Assembly: GCF_014694375.1 (NCBI RefSeq)
Contig: NZ_JAAUWW010000017.1
Span: forward strand, 24,722-88,721
From: Vibrio sp. S17_S38
Lineage (GTDB): Bacteria > Pseudomonadota > Gammaproteobacteria > Enterobacterales > Vibrionaceae
Direction of reading: 5' to 3'
DNA length: 64,000 nucleotides
In this document: piece after piece, positions 8,489 to 19,466 of the stretch
Position numbering within the stretch: the stretch's first letter is position 1
How the letters are laid out: each line of letters opens with the position of its first letter
Notes under the pieces: model-generated
Database searches by the model: none
What the model was told of the DNA's origin: nothing
Seen by the model: the letters and a program-made list of their open reading frames with translations, nothing else
Translations under genes and position numbers: made by a program

Positions 8489-8917
8489 TTATTCAACCTC
8501 GAGAATATCCACTTCAAAGTGAACATCTTGCCCAGAGAGCGGATGATTAAAATCAACCGTTATAGACTCACCAGAAATTTCACTAATAATACCTGGAATT
8601 TCAACGCCATCAGGGCCGTTGAATCCCATAATAGTGCCCACTTCTAACTCTTGACCACTAAAGCGAGTGCGATCCATATGGTGAATATTATCAGGGTTAG
8701 GTAGGCCAAAGGCGTCTTTAGCCGCTAATTCAATTACCTTACTTTCACCCGCAGCTAAACCTAATAAACACTGTTCGAAGTTTTCACTTAAGCTACCATC
8801 CCCCATCACAAATTTAGCAGGCTTGCCCATATTGTGAGTGCTATCAGCCACTGAACCATCTTTAAGTTTTATAGTGAAGTGCAGAGTTACCGCGCTAGTA
8901 TTGGTAATTGTAGACAC
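8489..8917 (-). CDS. fkpB: FKBP-type peptidyl-prolyl isomerase
   Basis: This 142-residue SlpA/FkpB-type isomerase has an FKBP half (LHFTIKLKDGSVADST) and the inserted IF domain of the SlyD class (FGLPNPDNIHHMDRTRF). It lacks the His-rich tail of SlyD. The start is GTG at 8915-8917 with AAGGA seven bases before. It precedes ispH on the same strand. Its role beyond proline isomerisation and chaperone activity is not established for this organism. Confidence 0.9.
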   Translation of the reverse strand: MSTITNTSAVTLHFTIKLKDGSVADSTHNMGKPAKFVMGDGSLSENFEQCLLGLAAGESKVIELAAKDAFGLPNPDNIHHMDRTRFSGQELEVGTIMGFNGPDGVEIPGIISEISGESITVDFNHPLSGQDVHFEVDILEVE

Positions 8918-9069
8918 AAAAAATCCTTATTTTATTTAATGACAGGTTAAATACCGTGCTTAACTTTAAATCATGCCATTGAGAAATGATGTTAGGTAGA
9001 TTAAAAAAATGCACTACTTTATAAAGAAACAAAGCAATGCAATATTTTATCTATGAGCGGTAATTCTGG

Positions 9070-11337
9070 TTATTCCTCTGATTGTTGACCGTTATTTTCG
9101 ATCTCGATCCGAGTAACGCGCTGCAAGCCTCGTGGTAATTTGGCTCCACGACGGCCACGCTCTCCACGGAAGTTATCCAAATCAATCGGTTTTAATCCAA
9201 GCTTACGTTTACCTGCGTATAAGGTAACCGTTACGCCATAAGGAATAGAAATTAATTGAGTGACAAATTCTTCGCGCGCTTTCGCTTTAGCCGATGGAAT
9301 ATTGATAATCTTATTACCTTTCCCTTTACCTAATTGCGGTAAATCTTTAATTGGGAACAATAACATTCTGCCTTCATTGGTGATCACCAAGATCTCATCT
9401 TGCTCAATATCGGAAATCTGACTTGGCGGCAGAACTTCGGATGCTTGAGGAAGATTGATCAATCCTTTACCACTGCGGTTTTTCGACAATAGATCAGTGC
9501 CTTTACACACAAAACCATAACCAGCATCGGAGGCAACTAACCATAACTGGTCTTCTTCTCCCATGATCACTTGGCTAACACTGGTGCCAGCATTGATATT
9601 CAAACGGCCAGTAATTGGTTCACCTTGACTACGCGCTGAAGGTAATGAGTGTGATTCAAGTGAATAGCTACGACCATCGGTGCCAAGGAACACGGCCTGT
9701 TGGTTACTCTTACCATGCGCTTGAGCTAAATAAGCATCACCAGATTTGTAACTTAACGTCGATGCATCCACATCATGCCCTTTAGCATGACGGATCCAAC
9801 CTTTTTCAGATAGCACAACCGTGATCGGCTCACTTGGGATCAAATCACGTTCCGTTAAGGCTTTCGCTTCTGCACGTTCAATTAATGGAGAACGACGATC
9901 ATCGCCATACTTTTCAGCATCCGCTTCAATTTCTTTTTTGATCAACGTATTTAAACGACGATCAGAACCCAATAATAACTCTAACTTTTGGCGCTCTTTC
10001 TCTAATTCATCTTGCTCGCCACGCAATTTCATTTCTTCTAATTTAGCAAGATTACGTAAGCGAGTATCTAAAATAGCATTGGCTTGAATTTCAGTGATCC
10101 CGAAACGTGCCATCAACACATCTTTCGGCTCATCTTCGGTTCGGATGATCTCAATCACTTCATCAAGGTTGAGGTAAGCCACCAACAAACCTTCTAAGAT
10201 ATGTAAGCGATCTAAGATTTTATCTAAACGATACTGTAAACGACGACGAACCGTCATGCGGCGAAAATCAATCCACTCTTGCAAGATCTTAATTAATCCT
10301 TTTACTTCAGGACGATTATCCGTGCCTATCATATTCAGGTTAACGCGGAAATTTTTCTCAAGATCGGTTGAAGCAAATAAGTGATTCATTAACTGATCGC
10401 AATCAATGCGATTAGAGCGCGGCACAATCAATATACGTGTTGGGTTTTCATGATCGGATTCATCACGTAAATCATCCACCATTGGCAGCTTTTTGGCGCG
10501 CATTTGGCTCGCGATTTGTTCTAACAATTTTGCGCCAGAAACTTGATGCGGAAGCGCAGTAATGACGATATCCGAACCTTCTTTATGCCACACTGCGCGC
10601 ATTTTAATACTGCCACGACCGGTGCGATACATTTTTTCAATATCGCTTGGTGGTGAAATAATTTCCGCTTCAGTTGGATAATCAGGCCCTTTCACAAAGT
10701 CCATTACTTCGGAGAGTTCTGCTTTTGGGTTTTCCAGTAAATGTACTGTTGCACCTGCAATTTCACGCACGTTATGAGGCGGAATATCAGTCGCCATTCC
10801 CACCGCAATACCGGTAATGCCATTTAATAAAATGTGAGGTAAACGAGCGGGTAACATCTTCGGCTCTTTCATGGTGCCATCAAAGTTAGGTGCCCATTCC
10901 ACAGTCCCTTGACCAAGTTCTCCTAATAATACCTCTGCAAATTTAGATAATTTCGCTTCGGTATAACGCATCGCAGCAAACGATTTAGGATCATCGGGTG
11001 CGCCCCAGTTTCCTTGGCCATCCACCAGTGGATAACGATAAGAGAAAGGTTGCGCCATTAATACCATTGCTTCATAACAGGCTGAATCACCGTGTGGATG
11101 ATATTTACCTAATACGTCACCAACCGTACGAGCCGATTTTTTGTATTTTGATGCTGCTGACAAACCAAGCTCCGACATCGCATAAATAATACGACGTTGA
11201 ACCGGTTTTAAACCATCCCCTACATAAGGCAAGGCACGATCCATGATCACGTACATTGAATAATTGAGATACGCATCTTCTGTAAATTTGCGTAGCGTTA
11301 ACTGTTCAACACCGTCAAAGGTAATTTCAGAACTCAT
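9070..11337 (-). CDS. parC: DNA topoisomerase IV subunit A
   Basis: ParC is the DNA-breaking subunit of topoisomerase IV, which unlinks daughter chromosomes. The 755-residue protein has the type IIA fold with the active tyrosine in [10 protein letters not shown], the quinolone-region segment [13 protein letters not shown] with Ser before the acidic position, and C-terminal beta-pinwheel repeats with [17 protein letters not shown] lies eight bases before the ATG. parE is 69 bases upstream on the same strand, so the two subunits are probably cotranscribed. The Ser in GDSA is the wild-type state at the usual quinolone-resistance position. Confidence 0.96.
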   Translation of the reverse strand: MSSEITFDGVEQLTLRKFTEDAYLNYSMYVIMDRALPYVGDGLKPVQRRIIYAMSELGLSAASKYKKSARTVGDVLGKYHPHGDSACYEAMVLMAQPFSYRYPLVDGQGNWGAPDDPKSFAAMRYTEAKLSKFAEVLLGELGQGTVEWAPNFDGTMKEPKMLPARLPHILLNGITGIAVGMATDIPPHNVREIAGATVHLLENPKAELSEVMDFVKGPDYPTEAEIISPPSDIEKMYRTGRGSIKMRAVWHKEGSDIVITALPHQVSGAKLLEQIASQMRAKKLPMVDDLRDESDHENPTRILIVPRSNRIDCDQLMNHLFASTDLEKNFRVNLNMIGTDNRPEVKGLIKILQEWIDFRRMTVRRRLQYRLDKILDRLHILEGLLVAYLNLDEVIEIIRTEDEPKDVLMARFGITEIQANAILDTRLRNLAKLEEMKLRGEQDELEKERQKLELLLGSDRRLNTLIKKEIEADAEKYGDDRRSPLIERAEAKALTERDLIPSEPITVVLSEKGWIRHAKGHDVDASTLSYKSGDAYLAQAHGKSNQQAVFLGTDGRSYSLESHSLPSARSQGEPITGRLNINAGTSVSQVIMGEEDQLWLVASDAGYGFVCKGTDLLSKNRSGKGLINLPQASEVLPPSQISDIEQDEILVITNEGRMLLFPIKDLPQLGKGKGNKIINIPSAKAKAREEFVTQLISIPYGVTVTLYAGKRKLGLKPIDLDNFRGERGRRGAKLPRGLQRVTRIEIENNGQQSEE

Positions 11338-11406
11338 TAATAGACCTTGTTTATTCTGTTTTCCACACTCAAAAATTGTTGCTAATCAGCTTCAACTAAG
11401 CAGGAT

Positions 11407-13293
11407 TTATAGTTCTACGTCAGCTTTATCGCCATACGCTTGTAACCAAGCACGACGATCTTCGGCACGTTTTTTACCGAGTAACATATCCATCATTTCC
11501 ATGGTTTTTTCATCGTCATCTATCGTCAGTTGCACTAAGCGACGAGTATTGGGATCCATGGTAGTTTCGCGTAATTGAAGTGGGTTCATCTCACCCAGAC
11601 CTTTGAATCGTTGCACGTTAATCTTCGCTTTTTTACTACTCAAACGATCTAAAATCCCTTCTTTTTCACTCTCATCTAATGCATAGAACACTTCTTTACC
11701 GCAATCGATACGAAACAGTGGAGGCATCGCAACATATACATGACCAGCCCGTACTAAAGATTCAAAATGACGCATGAATAAAGCGCACAATAAAGTGGCG
11801 ATATGTAGTCCATCTGAATCCGCATCCGCAAGAATACAGATCTTACCGTAACGTAATCCATCAAGATCTTCTGTATCAGGGTCTATCCCTAATGCGATAG
11901 AAATATTATGTACTTCATCAGAAGCAAGCACTTGGTCAGAAGAAACTTCCCACGTATTTAATATTTTCCCACGCAGCGGCATGATCGCTTGGAATTCACG
12001 ATCTCGAGCTTGTTTAGCAGAGCCACCCGCAGAGTCCCCTTCCACCAAGAACAGTTCAGTACGACTGAGATCTTGTACTGTACAATCAGTCAGCTTCCCA
12101 GGTAGAGCGGGGCCGGATGCAATTTTCTTACGTACCACTTTTTTACTAGCTCGCATACGGCGATGAGCACTAGCAATACAAGTTTCGGCAAGCAATTCTG
12201 CAATTTGTGGTTTTTCATTCAACCATAAACTGAAAGCATCTTTAACGACGCCAGAAACAAAAGCGGCACATTGACGAGAAGATAAACGCTCTTTGGTTTG
12301 GCCAGCAAACTGTGGATCTTGCATTTTGACCGATAGCACATAAGCACAGCGGTCAAACACATCATCGCCCGTGAGCTTTACGCCGCGCGGTAACAGATTA
12401 CGAAATTCACAGAACTCACGCATCGCATCAAGTAAACCTTGGCGTAAACCATTGACGTGTGTACCACCTTGCGCGGTTGGAATTAAGTTAACGTAGCTTT
12501 CGGTGATAAGTTCACCACCTTCTGGCAACCAGATTAATGCCCAATCTGCAGCTTCAGTTTGAGCAGAAAACACACCTGTAAATGGTTCTTCCGGCAGTAA
12601 GGTATAACCCTTAACACCTTCCATAAGATAATCTTTTAAGCCATCTTCATAATGCCATTGATAGGTTTTATCATTCACTTTATCAATGAATTCAACATCA
12701 AGCCCTGGACATAAAACCGCTTTTGCACGTAAATTATTAATTAAACGACTGGCTGAAAATTTACCTGAATCAAAATAAGAAGCATCTGGCCAAAAATGAA
12801 CACTAGTTCCAGTATTACGACGACCACAAGTCCCCGTCACCTCTAATTCAGATACTTTATTGCCATGTTCAAAGGCAATTTCGTACACTTGACCATCTCG
12901 CTTAATACTGACTTCTACTCGCTTAGATAAGGCATTAACTACCGAGATCCCAACACCATGCAGACCACCAGAGAATTGGTAGTTTTTATTGGAAAACTTA
13001 CCACCTGCATGGAGCTTACAAAAAATAAGTTCGACACCAGAAATTTTTTCTTCTGGATGAATATCTACCGGCATACCACGTCCATCATCCATCACTTCGA
13101 TAGATTGATCCGCATGTAAAATCACTTGAACTTTAGAGGCGTGACCCGCTAAGGCTTCATCGACACTGTTATCGATAACCTCTTGAGCTAAATGGTTTGG
13201 ACGGGCAGTATCCGTATACATTCCCGGTCGGCGGCGAACCGGCTCAAGCCCATTAAGAACTTCTATTGCACCAGCATTATATTGTTCAGTCAT
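11407..13293 (-). CDS. parE: DNA topoisomerase IV subunit B
   Basis: ParE is the ATPase subunit. The 628-residue protein has the GHKL ATP site (VIDNSVDEALAG, MDDGRGMPVD, GGLHGVGISVVNALS) and the TOPRIM domain with FLVEGDSAGGSAKQARD and the metal motif DADSDGLHI. It lacks the insert that distinguishes GyrB, and the length equals E. coli ParE (630). It is followed by parC and preceded by yqiA, as in E. coli. A short hairpin (13325-13340) lies in its leader. Confidence 0.96.
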   Translation of the reverse strand: MTEQYNAGAIEVLNGLEPVRRRPGMYTDTARPNHLAQEVIDNSVDEALAGHASKVQVILHADQSIEVMDDGRGMPVDIHPEEKISGVELIFCKLHAGGKFSNKNYQFSGGLHGVGISVVNALSKRVEVSIKRDGQVYEIAFEHGNKVSELEVTGTCGRRNTGTSVHFWPDASYFDSGKFSASRLINNLRAKAVLCPGLDVEFIDKVNDKTYQWHYEDGLKDYLMEGVKGYTLLPEEPFTGVFSAQTEAADWALIWLPEGGELITESYVNLIPTAQGGTHVNGLRQGLLDAMREFCEFRNLLPRGVKLTGDDVFDRCAYVLSVKMQDPQFAGQTKERLSSRQCAAFVSGVVKDAFSLWLNEKPQIAELLAETCIASAHRRMRASKKVVRKKIASGPALPGKLTDCTVQDLSRTELFLVEGDSAGGSAKQARDREFQAIMPLRGKILNTWEVSSDQVLASDEVHNISIALGIDPDTEDLDGLRYGKICILADADSDGLHIATLLCALFMRHFESLVRAGHVYVAMPPLFRIDCGKEVFYALDESEKEGILDRLSSKKAKINVQRFKGLGEMNPLQLRETTMDPNTRRLVQLTIDDDEKTMEMMDMLLGKKRAEDRRAWLQAYGDKADVEL

Positions 13294-13423
13294 AATAAAA
13301 AAGCATTACTCTAGAGAAATAGTGGCAATTCAAAAATTGCGGGGTGATTAATATGAAATGATGAATGAATTACCACTCATCAAGATTAACCAGAAGACTA
13401 CAAGCCACAGTTTTAAAAGGGAT

Positions 13424-13452
13424 ATAGTCTGGAACCTACGCCATATTGTCAA
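13424..13452 (-). promoter_or_regulatory. Candidate parE promoter
   Basis: On the minus strand a consensus -35, TTGACA (13447-13452), is followed by an AT-rich CTATAT about 19 bases downstream. Spacing is longer than ideal, so this is tentative. It would give parE-parC a promoter separate from the upstream yqiA gene. Confidence 0.3.
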
Positions 13453-13495
13453 GTTAAGTCAAATGAAAACAAAAAGGTTAACAAGATAAATCACA

Positions 13496-14080
13496 TTACA
13501 ACTGCAAAAACTCAATGATTCGTTGAGGATAACGTTCAAAATCAATAAAACTATGATCGCCACCTTGCTCAACAGTCAGCTTACTTTTTGCATATTTACT
13601 GACAGCTTGATTGTAATCTAGCACTTCATCGTCAGTTTGCAGCAAAACCCAAAAATCTTGTGGTGATAGTAAGCTATCGACCTCCAATAATTTTAGTTCA
13701 TGAATATGTTTCGATTCCAACACATAGTTTTCATGAGTATAAGGATTATATTGAGGGCCAAGAAAATCACTCAACAGCTCATAAGGACGAACTGCAGGAT
13801 TCACAACTACCGCACGCAAACCATATTTAAGGTTCAGCCATGTCGATAAATATCCACCTAACGAGCTTCCCACTAAACCAATATTATAGTCTGAGGAATA
13901 TTGTTGTACTAACAAGCTTAAATATTTTGCAGCGTCAGCAGGAAAACATGGCAACTGTGGGATCATGAGCTTAATATCTGGCCTACATTGCTGACAATAA
14001 GCTTGCATGATATTGGCTTTTAAAGAGAGAGGTGAGCTATTGAAACCATGGAGATATAAAAGCATGGAAGGTTTAGACAC
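13496..14080 (-). CDS. yqiA: YqiA-type alpha/beta-hydrolase esterase
   Basis: This 194-residue hydrolase begins LLYLHGFNSSPLSLKA, has the nucleophile motif GLVGSSLGGYLS and a late HSF (GGDHSFIDFE) as the catalytic His. The start is best placed at GTG 14078-14080: GAGGA lies seven bases before it, and the resulting length matches E. coli YqiA (193). An upstream GTG at 14098 has no comparable site. YqiA shows esterase activity on short acyl esters in vitro; its physiological role is unclear. It sits between cpdA and parE as in E. coli. Confidence 0.9.
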   Translation of the reverse strand: MSKPSMLLYLHGFNSSPLSLKANIMQAYCQQCRPDIKLMIPQLPCFPADAAKYLSLLVQQYSSDYNIGLVGSSLGGYLSTWLNLKYGLRAVVVNPAVRPYELLSDFLGPQYNPYTHENYVLESKHIHELKLLEVDSLLSPQDFWVLLQTDDEVLDYNQAVSKYAKSKLTVEQGGDHSFIDFERYPQRIIEFLQL

Positions 14081-14147
14081 GGCAAGTTCCTCGAACACAT
14101 TAACGGCCAGTTGCGACCTTCGGCTATTCTAGCCGATAAATTCGAGA

Positions 14148-14984
14148 TCAATACCCTTCTGCGTCAAAATCTGGCAAAAAATCTTCTCCGTCCAAGCGGT
14201 AAATTTGAGTTTCAATCTCCCCACTTGGCAATAAAGCAAGCGAACGCCAACCTGGAGCGACACGATCTAAAGCAAACTCATTAGAATTAGGTTTAAATTG
14301 AATACAAGTCGAAGGACTAGTGATCACCCGAACACCATTGTATAGCTGATTAAAATCTTGATGAACATGGCCACATAAAACGGCTTTAGCTTTAGAATAT
14401 GGTGCAATAACTTGCCAAAATTCATCGCTATTATGTAGACAATGTTTATCTAACCATTCACTTCCCACCAATCTAGGATGATGATGCAATAAAATAAGAG
14501 TATAACGATCGGGGTAATCACTAAGAGCTTGATCTAAATAATTTAGTTGTTCTTTGGATAGCTCACCATGTGGACAGCCTTCGACTTGGCTATCAAGTAA
14601 AACCACTTGCCAAAATTTGCCAGCAAGAACGTGGGTAGACGATTTGATTTGAGCTGAAGGATAAATACTATTCATGCTCGGTTTGTAGTCGTGATTCCCT
14701 GGTAACCAATAACAATTTTTGCCAAGCGTTTGAATGCCTTGATTAAACCGCTGATAAGACTCATCCGTATGGTCTTGTGATACATCTCCAGTCATAATCA
14801 AAGCCTGATATTCAAACTGCTTTGATTCAACATGCTTCGTTATATCTTGAACGACAGCGGCAAAACTATCTAAAGTGTTCACACCAAGCAAACTGCCTTT
14901 TTCATCTGAAAAAAGGTGAGTATCTGTGACCTGAACAAATGTCACAATATCTTGATTAGATTCGATAGTATCAATGGTATTCAA
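14148..14984 (-). CDS. cpdA: 3',5'-cyclic AMP phosphodiesterase
   Basis: CpdA degrades cAMP and so tunes CRP activity. The 278-residue metallophosphoesterase has the motifs DTHLF (14-25), GDVSQD, GNHD (LPGNHDYKP) and GHVHQD, which build the two-metal site. The start is unclear: TTG at 14982-14984 gives a length near E. coli CpdA (275), but no strong ribosome site is seen; a GTG 13 codons later is the alternative. It lies between yqiA and yqiB in the conserved order. Confidence 0.92.
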   Translation of the reverse strand: MNTIDTIESNQDIVTFVQVTDTHLFSDEKGSLLGVNTLDSFAAVVQDITKHVESKQFEYQALIMTGDVSQDHTDESYQRFNQGIQTLGKNCYWLPGNHDYKPSMNSIYPSAQIKSSTHVLAGKFWQVVLLDSQVEGCPHGELSKEQLNYLDQALSDYPDRYTLILLHHHPRLVGSEWLDKHCLHNSDEFWQVIAPYSKAKAVLCGHVHQDFNQLYNGVRVITSPSTCIQFKPNSNEFALDRVAPGWRSLALLPSGEIETQIYRLDGEDFLPDFDAEGY

Positions 14985-15073
14985 TGCATTAAACTCAAAT
15001 TAAAGGTTGTACATCCGTGACAATAAACTCAAATATTACACGAGAAATAATTACTAAATTAATACAGTCACTA

Positions 15074-15496
15074 TTAATAAATAGGAGTACGACTAATGCC
15101 ATGTCGTAAACAAAAGGTTAACCATTCACCTAAAAACTGATTTAGCTGAAATTTTTCATCTCTTTGCATCATATTTTTATTAGGGTAATCATATATTGCC
15201 TGCACCCGAGAAATCTGCTCGCTAGCACACACTTCCGCAACTCTAGCATCATGATAAAGACGAACTTGCATACGAGGAAGTGGAAACACCGGACGCACAT
15301 CACATTGACATACATCAACCAGAGTGGTGTATCTTGTCACTTCTTTAATTTCGAGTTGATATGCCATTTTCGAAACTTGGTACGAACGAGTTTCTCCCAC
15401 ATCTGGATCATGTGGAATTAAAGCATTCATTTTGGCGTAATTGGTTTCATAGACTCGCATTAAACCAGCCAAATCAACATGATAAGCTTTACGCAT
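15074..15496 (-). CDS. yqiB: DUF1249 protein YqiB
   Basis: This 140-residue protein has the family's conserved start (MRKAYHVDLAGLMRVYETNY) and the QVRLYHDARVAEV segment, ending with RDEKFQLNQFLGEWL. Function is unknown; the gene is nearly always found between nudF and cpdA. AGAGG is five bases before the ATG. No signal peptide or membrane segment is seen. Confidence 0.9.
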   Translation of the reverse strand: MRKAYHVDLAGLMRVYETNYAKMNALIPHDPDVGETRSYQVSKMAYQLEIKEVTRYTTLVDVCQCDVRPVFPLPRMQVRLYHDARVAEVCASEQISRVQAIYDYPNKNMMQRDEKFQLNQFLGEWLTFCLRHGISRTPIY

Positions 15497-15553
15497 CTAA
15501 CCTCTTTCTTTATATCAACATAATTTAACGTTTTTATTTCAATTACCTCAATA

Positions 15554-16186
15554 CTAATTTGGTAACCAGCGTTGTTGTAACTCTTTATAGTGTAACTCAA
15601 GCCATAATAAAGCGATGATAGAAGCACCATTCTCAATCGAACCATTACTCATCATTTGATAGGCTTTTTCTCTCGACATCACATGCACCAAAATATCTTC
15701 ATTTTCATCAACCAATCCATGTATACCAGATGCCGTCGTAGCATCAACTTGCCCAATAAAAACATTTAATATTTCAGAGCAACCTCCAGAAGATGGGTAG
15801 TAATGGCAAATAGATTCAATATTGGTAACATCAACCCCCGCTTCTTCTTTAGCTTCACGTCTAACGACTTCAATAGGCTCTTCACCATCACCATTCATTC
15901 CAGCAATAATTTCAAATTGCCAAGGTGAAGTATGTTCGAGTGCGCCAACTCGAATTTGTTCAATAATAATCACTTCATCGGTTACAGGATCGTAAGGCAG
16001 TAAAGCACTCGCATGACCCCGTTCAAACATTTCTCTTTCTACCGGTTTACTCCAACCGCCAGCAAATAAACGATGAGAAAAAGTATACTTCACCATCTTA
16101 AAGAAACCGTGAAAAACCGTTTCTTTATTCTCAATTTTAACATCACTAATATGAAACTTTGTCGGCGAAATTTTACATTTATTCAT
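15554..16186 (-). CDS. nudF: ADP-ribose pyrophosphatase (Nudix)
   Basis: This 210-residue Nudix enzyme splits ADP-ribose to AMP and ribose 5-phosphate. The Nudix box reads GMNGDGEEPIEVV then RREAKEEAGV, a full match to GX5EX7REUXEEXGU. The order nudF-yqiB-cpdA-yqiA-parE and the divergent tolC match E. coli. In E. coli its product (AdpP) is also linked to control of glycogen precursors. Confidence 0.93.
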   Translation of the reverse strand: MNKCKISPTKFHISDVKIENKETVFHGFFKMVKYTFSHRLFAGGWSKPVEREMFERGHASALLPYDPVTDEVIIIEQIRVGALEHTSPWQFEIIAGMNGDGEEPIEVVRREAKEEAGVDVTNIESICHYYPSSGGCSEILNVFIGQVDATTASGIHGLVDENEDILVHVMSREKAYQMMSNGSIENGASIIALLWLELHYKELQQRWLPN

Positions 16187-16459
16187 ATGCTTTAAATCTC
16201 ACAGTAAAAATGTATGGGTGAATTAATCATTAAATATTGAGATCAAAAATAGCTAATAATCAAAGCACGACAAATAACAATCGACAAGCTTTGATGTCAT
16301 TTTTTTTTGAAAAACAGTGAGTTTTGTTTAGCTTTTTTGTTTTTATTGTCCAAGCGGACAGTAAGTGGTAAATTAATGTAAAAGATTGCATAACATTTTA
16401 GCGACTTAGGTTACAATCATATGCATATTGTTTATTAATTATATAAGCGGGAAAGAATA
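16187..16459. promoter_or_regulatory. Divergent nudF/tolC promoter region
   Basis: This AT-rich gap must hold both promoters. A 14-bp palindrome, TGTCCAAGCGGACA at 16347-16360, is a possible operator. TACAAT at 16412-16417 could be a tolC -10, with no well-spaced -35. No known regulator site was recognised. Confidence 0.3.
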
Positions 16460-17803
16460 ATGAAAAAGCTGCTTCCACTTATCGTCAGTCTCGCACTAAG
16501 TGGCGTAACCACTGCTCACGCTGATGATTTGGCACAGATTTACAATCAAGCAAAAGAAAATGATCCTCAATTATTGCGTTCGAAAGCAGATCGAGATGCC
16601 TCTTTTGAAGCCATAGAATCAAGCCGTGGCACTCTTTTACCTCAAATTAATTTAACTGCTGGCTACAATATTAACCGTAATATTGATACGCATGATAGTC
16701 ACCAGCAGAATATGCCGGAAAATAACAATTTTACAGCTGGTGTGGATTTCTCTCAAGAGCTTTACCGCCGCGATAGCTGGGTAAACTTAGATATCGCTGA
16801 ACAGAATGCTCGTCAACAAGATTCAGCATACGCAGCAGAACAACAGAATATGATCTTGCGTGTTTCTCAAGCCTATTTTGGCGTATTGCAAGCTCAAGAT
16901 AATCTTACGTTTATTCGTGCAGAAAAAAAGGCCGTTGGTCGTCAACTAGAACAAACTAAACAACGTTTTGATGTTGGCTTATCGGCAATTACTGATGTTC
17001 ATGATGCTCAAGCACAATACGATAGCGTATTGGCTGATGAAATCATTGGTGAGAATAACGTTACCAATAGCTATGAAGAATTACGTGAAATCACAGGTCA
17101 AATGAACAAAGATCTGGCTCAACTAGATACTAAACGTTTTTCAGCTAACACGCCTCAAACCAATTCAAATGCTCTGGTTGATGAAGCACAACAGAAAAAC
17201 TTGTCATTATTGACCGCTCGTATTGCTCAAGACATTGCAAAAAGTAATATCTCTCTAGCAAACTCTGGTTATACACCATCATTAACATTGGATGCTGGCT
17301 ACCAATACTCGGATGTTGATGCTCATGATGACCATACAGCTCAAGGTAACTACAAAAGTAATGACTACAATGTTGGTGTTAATTTAATTGTACCTCTGTA
17401 TCAAGGTGGTACTACTAGCGCTGATGTTAAAACGGCTGAATACCAATATGTCTCGGCTAGTCAGCAACTTGAGTCGACTTATCGCGGTGTTGTGAAAAAT
17501 GTACGCGCTTACTACAACAATATTAATGCTTCTATTGGTACTATCCGTGCTTATGAGCAATCTGTTATTTCCGCGAAATCAGCATTAGAAGCAACAGAAG
17601 CGGGTTATGAAGTAGGTACTCGTACTATTGTTGATGTGTTAGATGCTACTCGTCGTTTATACGATGCTAACAGCCAATTATCTGATGCTCGTTATAACTA
17701 CATTCTAAGCGTTTTACAGCTAAAATTAGCGGTAGGAACATTGAGTGAACAAGATGTATTAGACATTAATGCAGGTCTTAAAACTGCATCAACATCTAAA
17801 TAA
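16460..17803 (+). CDS. tolC: Outer-membrane channel TolC
   Basis: TolC is the trimeric outer-membrane tunnel for type I secretion and tripartite drug efflux. The 447-residue precursor has a signal peptide ending TTAHA-DD near residue 22, two outer-membrane-factor repeats, and the repeated ARxxVxxA-like helix features (ANxxLxxAR). Family segments include QRFDVGLSAITDVHDAQAQY and YEVGTRTIVDVLDATRRLYD, the matching turns in the two repeats. It is shorter at the C-terminus than E. coli TolC (493), which has a dispensable tail. It is followed by a strong terminator. Confidence 0.95.
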   Translation: MKKLLPLIVSLALSGVTTAHADDLAQIYNQAKENDPQLLRSKADRDASFEAIESSRGTLLPQINLTAGYNINRNIDTHDSHQQNMPENNNFTAGVDFSQELYRRDSWVNLDIAEQNARQQDSAYAAEQQNMILRVSQAYFGVLQAQDNLTFIRAEKKAVGRQLEQTKQRFDVGLSAITDVHDAQAQYDSVLADEIIGENNVTNSYEELREITGQMNKDLAQLDTKRFSANTPQTNSNALVDEAQQKNLSLLTARIAQDIAKSNISLANSGYTPSLTLDAGYQYSDVDAHDDHTAQGNYKSNDYNVGVNLIVPLYQGGTTSADVKTAEYQYVSASQQLESTYRGVVKNVRAYYNNINASIGTIRAYEQSVISAKSALEATEAGYEVGTRTIVDVLDATRRLYDANSQLSDARYNYILSVLQLKLAVGTLSEQDVLDINAGLKTASTSK

Positions 17804-17823
17804 ACAATAAACATCGATAAATG

Positions 17824-17856
17824 AAAAACGCCACTTTGAAAGTGGCGTTTTTTTTT
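17824..17856. terminator. Bidirectional terminator between tolC and hldE
   Basis: Arms CGCCACTTT (17829-17837) and AAAGTGGCG (17839-17847) form a tight stem flanked by an A-run and followed by a long T-run, so it can act on both strands. Confidence 0.85.
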
Positions 17857-17902
17857 GCAAACTTATCCGCACTCTTTTTATAAAGTATGGAGGACTAAGG
17901 AT

Positions 17903-19333
17903 TTAACCTTTGCCACCTCGGATCGCATTAATGATTTCAGATGTCGAACAACCATCTTCAAAATTTAATACTTTAACTTCACCACCAGCAGCAATCACTT
18001 CTTCACCACCAGCAATCTCTTCCGGCTTATAATCCCCACCTTTAACAAGAATACTAGGAAGGACTTCTGCAATTAAACGCTGTGGTGTGTCTTCAGAAAA
18101 TGGTACAACCCAATCTACTGCGCCTAGCCCTGCTAGTACCGCCATACGACGATCGGTTGGGTTTACTGGGCGACCAGGACCTTTTAAACGTTTTACTGAA
18201 GCATCTGTATTAACCGCAACAATTAGACGATCGCCTAACTCGGCAGCATGATTTAAATACGATACATGACCGGCATGCAAAATATCAAAGCAGCCGTTCG
18301 TCATAACTACCTTCTCGCCACGAGCTCGAGCACGCTTGACCGCTTCAATTAATGTTGACTCACTGATCACGCCATAATCAGTATCTTTGCTGCCATGGAT
18401 CGCTTCGGCTAATTCAATAGTAGAAAGTGTTGAAGTGCCTAATTTACCGACAACAACTCCTGCAGCAGCATTGGCCAGTGCGCATGATTCTTTTAAATCT
18501 TTCCCCGCAGCAACCGATGCTGCTAAGACCGAAATAACCGTATCGCCAGCACCCGTCACATCAAAAACCTCTTGAGCTTGTGTTGGTAGATGGAAAGGAT
18601 CTTTTCCTCGTTGCAGCAATGTCATTCCATGCTCGCTACGAGTCACAAGCAAAGCTTCAAAATCAAACTTATCAATCAGAGCCAAGCCTTTTTCAACTAG
18701 GTCTTGCTCATCTTTCGTTTTCCCTACCACCAATTCAAACTCAGAGAGATTTGGAGTTAGTAATGTCGCACCACGATATCGTTCAAAATCCGCACCTTTA
18801 GGATCAACAAAAACAGGAACCTTGGCGGAGCGAGCCTTTTGGATCATAGCTTGTACGTCGTCTAAAGCGCCTTTACCGTAATCCGATAAAATTAGTGACT
18901 GCACGTGCGGTAGATATTGATCCATTCGTTGCATCACAAGAGCAGAATCGACGCCAGCAAAACTTTCTTCAAAATCAAGACGAATAAGTTGCTGGCCACG
19001 GCTCATTACACGTAACTTAGTGATGGTTGGTAATTCAGGGATTGCCACAAAATCACACTGTACATTTAATGATGATAGTTTATCAGAAAGCACTTTAGCG
19101 GGTTCATCATCCCCGGTTAAGCCAATCAATTTCGCATTACCACCTAATGCCGCAATATTCATTGCCACGTTTGCGGCACCACCTGGGCGCTCTTCGTTGT
19201 TTTCAATTTTAACCACAGGGACTGGCGCTTCAGGAGAAATTCGAGCCGTTGGGCCATACCAATACCGATCAAGCATGACATCACCAACAATCAACACTCC
19301 AGATTTAGCATAATTGGGCAAAATAGGTTTCAT
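17903..19333 (-). CDS. hldE: Bifunctional heptose kinase/ADP-heptose synthase
   Basis: HldE makes ADP-heptose for the lipopolysaccharide core. The 476-residue protein has an N-terminal ribokinase-type kinase ([27 protein letters not shown], and [12 protein letters not shown] near the anion hole) and a C-terminal cytidylyltransferase-like domain ([16 protein letters not shown]). The start is the ATG at 19331-19333 with GGAGA before it; length then equals E. coli HldE (477). glnE is immediately upstream on the same strand, as in E. coli. Confidence 0.96.
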   Translation of the reverse strand: MKPILPNYAKSGVLIVGDVMLDRYWYGPTARISPEAPVPVVKIENNEERPGGAANVAMNIAALGGNAKLIGLTGDDEPAKVLSDKLSSLNVQCDFVAIPELPTITKLRVMSRGQQLIRLDFEESFAGVDSALVMQRMDQYLPHVQSLILSDYGKGALDDVQAMIQKARSAKVPVFVDPKGADFERYRGATLLTPNLSEFELVVGKTKDEQDLVEKGLALIDKFDFEALLVTRSEHGMTLLQRGKDPFHLPTQAQEVFDVTGAGDTVISVLAASVAAGKDLKESCALANAAAGVVVGKLGTSTLSTIELAEAIHGSKDTDYGVISESTLIEAVKRARARGEKVVMTNGCFDILHAGHVSYLNHAAELGDRLIVAVNTDASVKRLKGPGRPVNPTDRRMAVLAGLGAVDWVVPFSEDTPQRLIAEVLPSILVKGGDYKPEEIAGGEEVIAAGGEVKVLNFEDGCSTSEIINAIRGGKG

Positions 19334-19466
19334 AACATTCTCCAATGACTCAGTTTATAGATCGCTTTATCAAGTCTATAACTAAGCCATAATTTTATAA
19401 CAACGTAATATAGTTAATTGGTGCGGATCATATCACATACACCGATAACGAAAAGCCAGTAATCAG

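Noticed and set aside
9821..10087. Plus-strand open frame of 88 codons inside parC
   Set aside because: It lies fully within parC on the opposite strand with no ribosome site or family resemblance; a shadow frame.
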